A stretch of DNA of 64,000 nucleotides from Scleromatobacter humisilvae (GTDB lineage Bacteria > Pseudomonadota > Gammaproteobacteria > Burkholderiales > Burkholderiaceae_C): positions 62,001 through 126,000 of the forward strand of contig NZ_JAJLJH010000004.1 of NCBI RefSeq assembly GCF_023231945.1, read 5' to 3'. Below are positions 60,386-64,000 of the stretch, in pieces. Each line of letters starts with the position of its first letter. The stretch's first letter is position 1. A model generated the notes under the pieces. The model had not been told where the DNA came from, made no database searches, and saw only the letters and a list, made by a program, of their open reading frames with translations. The position numbers and the translations under genes are program-made.

Positions 60386-60904
60386 ATGACATCTTCGAAC
60401 GTCGTTGACCACAAGTCGCGTCGCTATCGTGCGCTCCACGAGGCCGGTCACTGTGTGGCAGCCTTACTGTCAGGCGCAGATGTCGAATTCTTGGAACTCT
60501 TTCCGGAGGGCGGCGGGCGTTGCCGTGTGAATCGCAGCGGCGATACTCAGCAAGGACGGCTCATCGCTTGTGGCGGCTATGCGGTCGAGTTCATCCTGTA
60601 CAGGAGCGGTCGACTCATGCTGCCGACCGGCGCGAAGCTCACCGACAAGGACTTCATTAACCTCGGGATGGCCAACGCATGGGATGACAAGAAGTCATTC
60701 TTCGGCGCGGACCACGGTGGAGACGCGAAATCGTGGCCGCTGGAGATGGACTCTGAGTTCATGACCTTCGGCTGGAAGCAGGTCGTGCCGCTGCTGACGC
60801 CGATGATGCCGGCCATCGAGGCGATTGCAAATCAGCTTGACGCGCAGACCACTCTCAGCGGCGAAGAGGCTCGCGCAATCGTGGCTCAACACAACGGCGG
60901 CTGA
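60386..60904 (+). CDS. M41-like metalloprotease domain protein (HEAGH)
   Basis: A 172-residue cytosolic protein. RRYRALHEAGHCVAALLSGA has the zinc-binding HExxH of the FtsH (M41) protease domain and the GGYAVEFIL helix follows as in M41 domains, where the third ligand is an Asp. It lacks AAA+ and membrane parts. Stand-alone M41-like domains occur in mobile elements. Activity and substrate unknown. A Cys is beside the motif. Confidence 0.68.
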   Translation: MTSSNVVDHKSRRYRALHEAGHCVAALLSGADVEFLELFPEGGGRCRVNRSGDTQQGRLIACGGYAVEFILYRSGRLMLPTGAKLTDKDFINLGMANAWDDKKSFFGADHGGDAKSWPLEMDSEFMTFGWKQVVPLLTPMMPAIEAIANQLDAQTTLSGEEARAIVAQHNGG

Positions 60905-60916
60905 CCGCAGCGGCAG

Positions 60917-61411
60917 TCAAATCGCCGACAGGTCTCGATGCGCGCTCACGACGCGCTCTCGACCTGCGAGTTCTACCTTGAGTGCGCGCATCGCGGCGTA
61001 TAAGGCGTCTCGCTTGGCCCAGACTTCTTCAGCTACGGGCCCGCGGGTGTGCTGGTCGAATGCGCCGTCCCGCCAGAACTTGGCCGCCAGGCGAGCCTCC
61101 TTGGCCCGCTCACGCAGCCATGGCTTGGCGACCTCGAGGACGGACACGACACTGGCTCCGTGCCACGACAGCTGGAAGTACGTCACTCCTCGCGTAGAGA
61201 TTGGCGCCACGTGGCCCTCCACCCCGATGGCCTTAGCCAGGTCGTGGAGTTCGGTTTCGTCTGAACGTCGAACGAACAGCGACAGTCGGTAAGCGTACCC
61301 CCGAGCCGTCGTTCGCACCTGGCGAACGATGGTGATGCAGCTGGCGGCGTCGAGCAGCCGCGAGGCTACCTCGAGGTTCATCTCTGCGGTGTGTGCGCCT
61401 GTCTCTTTCAT
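60917..61411 (-). CDS. LAGLIDADG-like homing-nuclease fold protein
   Basis: A 164-residue protein. Central pattern YAYRLSLFVRRSDETELHDLAKAIG, then VTYFQLSWHGASVVSVLEVAKPWLRERAKEARLAAKFW, matching the strand-helix-strand-helix order of single-domain LAGLIDADG proteins (the PYLRxKxxQAxLALEF motif). The catalytic acidic residue of the first helix would be D in SRLLDAASC, with no clear DG. The -10 box lies only 7 bases before ATG 61411, so the transcript may be leaderless; an ATG at 61381 is the alternative start. Confidence 0.6.
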   Translation of the reverse strand: MKETGAHTAEMNLEVASRLLDAASCITIVRQVRTTARGYAYRLSLFVRRSDETELHDLAKAIGVEGHVAPISTRGVTYFQLSWHGASVVSVLEVAKPWLRERAKEARLAAKFWRDGAFDQHTRGPVAEEVWAKRDALYAAMRALKVELAGRERVVSAHRDLSAI

Positions 61412-61418
61412 GCAACAC

Positions 61419-61447
61419 AGTATACACCATTAGAAGTCTGGCTGGAA
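61419..61447 (-). promoter_or_regulatory. Promoter of the LAGLIDADG-like gene
   Basis: TATACT (minus, 61424-61419) with TTCCAG 17 bases upstream. The predicted transcription start coincides with the ATG at 61411. Confidence 0.55.
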
Positions 61448-61539
61448 ACCCCGAGAAGCTAGGTGTTCAACCAAGGCTTCTCTTGCTTGGCTTGCTGGGT
61501 CAATCATGGAAGCCCGTGACTGGGTACCACATGCAATCG

Positions 61540-61971
61540 TCAGTCGAATGCAAGCAGGTCAATGTCAGGATATTTTGTGGGCTGCTGCTCGACCACAAAG
61601 TCCGCCAGCGCAGCGTCGATCTGGCGAAGCAGTTCGGAATCATTCCAGAGGATGGACCAGATGGCGAGCTCCACGTCGGTGCCTGCATGGCGACTCAGTC
61701 GAAGGTCTCCGGTAAATGCGTCGTAGGCTTGTGCCATCACTGCGAACTTGCGGGGGTCGTCACCCATCGCAAATGCTGCAAGCCGTGCTCCCGCATTCAT
61801 GGACGAAGCCGCCGTGCCGGCCGCAGCCGTTCCGCGTTCATAGCGGGCCGACACTTCCTTGGCATACGCGACGATAAACGCGCCGGCAATTCGAGGCTTC
61901 AACTTCCACACATCCACTAGGAACTCGAGCAGCACTCCAGAATGGTCGGGCTTCTTTCCAAATCCGAACAT
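61540..61971 (-). CDS. Hypothetical helical island protein
   Basis: A 143-residue cytosolic protein, helical, beginning MFGFGKKPDHSG. Central GARLAAFAMGDDPRKFAVMAQAYDAFTGDL. No family recognised. Same direction as the small gene upstream at 62030. Confidence 0.58.
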   Translation of the reverse strand: MFGFGKKPDHSGVLLEFLVDVWKLKPRIAGAFIVAYAKEVSARYERGTAAAGTAASSMNAGARLAAFAMGDDPRKFAVMAQAYDAFTGDLRLSRHAGTDVELAIWSILWNDSELLRQIDAALADFVVEQQPTKYPDIDLLAFD

Positions 61972-62029
61972 GACCTAGCTCCCTACCTCGAAAAATGCGC
62001 TTGCACGCATAGAAGAACGGAGGCCAAAG

Positions 62030-62266
62030 TCAATGCGCACCTGAGGGTGGAGCTTGAACGCTCAGCGCCGCCTGGAACGGCTCGGACTGTGCGAGTCCGA
62101 GCCTCAGGATCGCGAGAGCAGACGCAGGAACCAAAACACCGAATCGAGGAAGACCTTCGATGCCGTTCGGAGCAGCCCACGAAACCATGAGCCGCCCTTC
62201 GACGTCAAGACCGAACTGAAAGTCCTCTGCATCGTGCCAGAGCGTCTTCGGTGAGCTGTCATGCAT
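62030..62266 (-). CDS. Small hypothetical protein
   Basis: A 78-residue protein starting MHDSSPKTLWHDAEDFQFGL with VSWAAPNGIEGLPRF and ending PPSGAH. The frame is open further upstream to 62536 but that part overlaps the plus-strand small gene and its promoter, so I place the start at 62266. Beta-strand rich. Unknown. Confidence 0.48.
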   Translation of the reverse strand: MHDSSPKTLWHDAEDFQFGLDVEGRLMVSWAAPNGIEGLPRFGVLVPASALAILRLGLAQSEPFQAALSVQAPPSGAH

Positions 62267-62343
62267 GCCGTTCTCCGTGCCTAGAAAGTTCTGCGTTGAC
62301 GAGGAGAGACCAACGCTCCCCCAGACTCTACAGCCGAATTCAT

Positions 62344-62371
62344 TTGACAAAATACGCGTACACGATATCCT
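62344..62371 (+). promoter_or_regulatory. Sigma-70 promoter with perfect -35
   Basis: TTGACA (62344-62349), 16 bases, TATCCT (62366-62371). Shares ACGCGTA-x-A-x-GATAT with the promoter at 45923. Reads into leader copy 4. Confidence 0.75.
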
Positions 62372-62393
62372 AAACGCATTTCTTTGCACCTTC

Positions 62394-62408
62394 GCCCCTA
62401 GGGCAGCC
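62394..62408 (+). promoter_or_regulatory. GCCC-hairpin leader, copy 4
   Basis: GCCCCTAGGGCAGCC, then TTCACCAAGGAGTTCAAC and the ATG at 62427. The stem GCCC/GGGC is kept while the loop differs (CTA), so the hairpin rather than the sequence alone is conserved. Confidence 0.7.
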
Positions 62409-62426
62409 TTCACCAAGGAGTTCAAC

Positions 62427-62618
62427 ATGTCGTTCACCAACACCGGCTTCCAACCCGTCAAGTCCACGAAGACCCAACGCGGCCAGCTTCGCGGCGCGCC
62501 GTCTTTCGAGACCTTCAGCGACTTGTCCGACGCCAACTGGCATGGCGGGCGAAAGGACCAGCGGCGTCAGCGCATGGAAGTGAGCCGCCGCAAGATGTTG
62601 GCATTGTTGGGTCGTTGA
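62427..62618 (+). CDS. Small basic protein (63 residues)
   Basis: MSFTNTGFQPVKSTKTQRGQ start, C-terminal NWHGGRKDQRRQRMEVSRRK. Arg/Lys-rich, possibly nucleic-acid binding. Strong promoter, leader copy 4 and AAGGAG site precede it. Stop overlaps a TTG of the next frame. Confidence 0.62.
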   Translation: MSFTNTGFQPVKSTKTQRGQLRGAPSFETFSDLSDANWHGGRKDQRRQRMEVSRRKMLALLGR

Positions 62619-62623
62619 ACTGT

Positions 62624-63073
62624 ATGCGCGACAGCCAGCGTACAAGGGAGGATGCGGAGGGCAACCTCGAAATCCAGTCGTCTATCCGTCGAGGCCGCGA
62701 AGCTGCGCTGGCATTTGTTCGCGGAAGCCTGGGCGCAGACGCAGAGCGGCGAGCCCTTAAGCTGCTGAGCACTCTCGACGGCCCCGAACAGGCCGGGCTC
62801 CTGGTGGCTCTGCGCTGCTCCTCATTCCAGGACAATGCGATGCGTTCGCTACAGTGGCTTCGGGAGTGTCCGGCGGCGTGCGCATCGTCGTTCATCCTGG
62901 AGGCCGAGGTTCTCATTAGGGGAAATGCGCCGCCGCTATATTCTATGGAGCATTTGCGTCGGCGCGGAGGTGCATCCAGGTTGCTGGCGTTCTGGCGAGA
63001 CCTCGCTGAAGAAGTCACAGCAACGTCCGTCAGGCATAACCAGTGGGTTCTGAGCGAAGCGCGACAATCCTGA
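62624..63073 (+). CDS. Hypothetical helical protein
   Basis: A 149-residue protein starting MRDSQRTREDAEG, with RRGREAALAFVRGSLGADAERRALKLL and several Cys (LRCSSF, LRECPAACAS). A TTG at 62615 would couple it to the previous gene. Ends 2 bases before the ATG of the next gene, so one operon. Confidence 0.58.
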   Translation: MRDSQRTREDAEGNLEIQSSIRRGREAALAFVRGSLGADAERRALKLLSTLDGPEQAGLLVALRCSSFQDNAMRSLQWLRECPAACASSFILEAEVLIRGNAPPLYSMEHLRRRGGASRLLAFWRDLAEEVTATSVRHNQWVLSEARQS

Positions 63074-63075
63074 GC

Positions 63076-63585
63076 ATGCAACCCGACGACAAACTTCGCA
63101 CTACACGCCACGGAATTGATGCCAGCTACCGCGACATGGGTGACCTCGTCGGCTTGGCCGGAGCCAATGCCAACGACCGCCTCATCGAGATGGAAGAAGG
63201 TAAGCGGCCCGTCTCCGGCCCCATCCAACGCGTTCTAGACTACATCAGTCAGGGCGTTGACCTGGGTGCCGGTGACCTGGCGAACACCATTCTGACGCGG
63301 TACCTGCCGGAGTTCGTCGAGCTCACCATTCCGGTCGCGCAGGATGGCGACGAGGAACTCGAGACGCTGGCGATGATGCACACGCGCTACCCACGGTTCA
63401 TCGCGGTGTTTTCCGAAAAACTCCCGGCGGCAATGCGCGAGCGCTTGGGCGCCGGCGAGCTCGAGCAGCTCGCGATGCCGGAGAGCACTGGGCTCGGCTT
63501 CATGGTCGCGGTGCCCCTTGACCGACATCATGGTTCGCTGAAGCCGCTGATGGCTGTTGCGGCCAAGCTGATTCCTAGCTCTTAG
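63076..63585 (+). CDS. XRE-like HTH protein
   Basis: A 169-residue protein. SYRDMGDLVGLAGANANDRLIEMEEGKRPV (about 15-45) reads as a helix-turn-helix followed by the EEGKRPV turn common in Cro/XRE and phage regulators. The rest is an all-beta/alpha domain with PEFVELTIPVAQ. ATG 63076 chosen; the frame before it overlaps the preceding gene. Candidate local regulator. Confidence 0.62.
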   Translation: MQPDDKLRTTRHGIDASYRDMGDLVGLAGANANDRLIEMEEGKRPVSGPIQRVLDYISQGVDLGAGDLANTILTRYLPEFVELTIPVAQDGDEELETLAMMHTRYPRFIAVFSEKLPAAMRERLGAGELEQLAMPESTGLGFMVAVPLDRHHGSLKPLMAVAAKLIPSS

Positions 63586-63609
63586 CAGGTGTTTCCGTCA
63601 ACAGCGCAA

Positions 63610-63647
63610 TTGCCCTAAACGCATACATGTGCGACAATAGCCGCACT
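63610..63647 (+). promoter_or_regulatory. Promoter-operator of the last gene in the window
   Basis: TTGCCC (63610-63615), 17 bases, GACAAT (63633-63638); the -10 lies in the palindrome TGTGCG-ACAATAGC-CGCACT (63628-63647). Confidence 0.7.
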
Positions 63648-63704
63648 AAGGAAAAATCGGATTTCATTTGCAGCTTTTCATCAACCACTCAGGAGGTACC
63701 ACGC

Positions 63705-64000
63705 ATGAAGATTTCCTTGAAGACTCTGGTTGCTGGCTTTGTCGCCGGCGTCGCGGTTGCCGGCGCCGGCGGCGCTGCTGTCTACGTTGAGCAGGCGCCT
63801 GCTCGGAAACAGGCTTACAACGAGGCCGCTGTCTTTTACTACCTCGTTGGCGCGAAGATGGCAGACCAGGCGCCAATGGGTCGCGTTACCGACGTGCACT
63901 ACGTCTACGATGCGTCGCAGTCTGCCGGCGCAAAGCCTGTCATTCTCAGCTCTGTTGTGACGGCGCGTGTCTGCGCCCCTCTGAGCATTCTGCCTGTCGG
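63705..64000 (+). CDS. Exported hypothetical protein, C-terminus beyond the window
   Basis: Starts MKISLKTLVAGFVAGVAVAG with a signal peptide or N-terminal anchor, then VYVEQAPARKQAYNEAAVFY and HYVYDASQSAGAK. AGGAGG 8 bases before the ATG. 98 codons are visible and no stop occurs before the edge. It reads from the island palindromic promoter. Family not recognised. Confidence 0.62.
   Translation, partial: MKISLKTLVAGFVAGVAVAGAGGAAVYVEQAPARKQAYNEAAVFYYLVGAKMADQAPMGRVTDVHYVYDASQSAGAKPVILSSVVTARVCAPLSILPV

Larger units (their letters stand above)
42560..64000. mobile_element. Left part of a tRNA-Pro-integrated genomic island (ICE-like)
   Basis: From the tRNA-Pro half to the right edge nearly every gene lacks housekeeping homologues, GC content and third-position GC are visibly lower, sigma-70 promoters with TATACT boxes are frequent, and plasmid/ICE-type genes occur (KfrA-like, topoisomerase III remnant, HNH nucleases, replication-like protein, toxin-immunity pair, Abi protein). 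No integrase, relaxase or type IV secretion gene is in view, so conjugative ability cannot be judged. Confidence 0.75.

Noticed and set aside
42560-64000. Assigning the island to a named ICE family or calling it conjugative
   Set aside because: No integrase, relaxase, coupling protein or type IV secretion gene is visible; the window ends inside the element.
1-64000. CRISPR arrays and insertion sequences
   Set aside because: No regularly spaced direct repeats and no transposase-like ORF or terminal inverted repeats were found on reading through both strands.

Overview
The window looks like a chromosome segment of a very GC-rich betaproteobacterium of the order Burkholderiales (Rubrivivax/Leptothrix/Roseateles-like). 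This rests on codon use, on the cysI-DUF934-cysH order, on a FUSC-DUF1656-HlyD-NodT efflux operon and on DUF748/DUF899 neighbours. It splits in two: ordinary chromosome (1 to about 42.5 kb) and the left part of an integrated element (about 42.56 kb to the right edge). The element has visibly lower GC and mostly unfamiliar genes.

Chromosomal part, left to right. (1) An organoarsenical resistance operon on the minus strand: arsR with a palindromic operator, arsI (C-As lyase) and an aquaglyceroporin cut by the window edge. (2) A patatin-like lipoprotein. (3) An assimilatory sulfate block: sirohaem sulfite reductase, DUF934, APS reductase and uroporphyrinogen-III methyltransferase, then a 7Fe ferredoxin and a ferredoxin-NADP reductase that could supply the electrons. 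(4) A TPP riboswitch in front of a TonB-dependent receptor, then tRNA-Asn. (5) A minus-strand M19 dipeptidase, amidohydrolase and RidA operon facing a TetR gene. (6) An exported S9 peptidase and a MazG-like protein. (7) An AraC regulator followed by a fil-type envelope cluster (19.5-28.9 kb). (8) MarR with a four-gene aromatic-acid/drug efflux operon. (9) A giant DUF748 protein and several small proteins, ending with OsmC.

The fil cluster is the most interesting system. Four secreted FilA-like proteins in tandem, and a fifth on the opposite strand, carry just after the signal peptide a conserved L-x-[DE]-x-E-[LM]-x-x-V-x-G motif. It resembles the double-glycine leader of bacteriocins. The same operon encodes a membrane-anchored C39 cysteine peptidase, the family that cleaves such leaders, plus two outer-membrane barrels (one FadL-like), a DUF2059 periplasmic protein and a large lipoprotein. 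I infer a secretion and surface-assembly pathway in which C39 trims several exported subunits.

The island begins at the 3' half of a tRNA-Pro(GGG) gene (42512-42559), a typical attachment site of a tyrosine recombinase. No integrase lies in the window, so the other end must be to the right. It carries an HNH nuclease, a KfrA-like coiled-coil protein, a decayed topoisomerase III, a PagP-like barrel and several HTH proteins. It also has a five-gene operon with every junction overlapping (including a NERD nuclease and a C39/papain-like lipoprotein), an AHH nuclease with an Imm11 immunity protein, an Abi-C protein, tiny acidic proteins, a replication-like protein and an HEAGH metalloprotease. Two sequence families tie the island together: a palindrome TGTGCG-N8-CGCACA built into at least four promoters, and a GCCC-NNN-GGGC hairpin leader in front of four small genes. 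Both suggest island-specific control.
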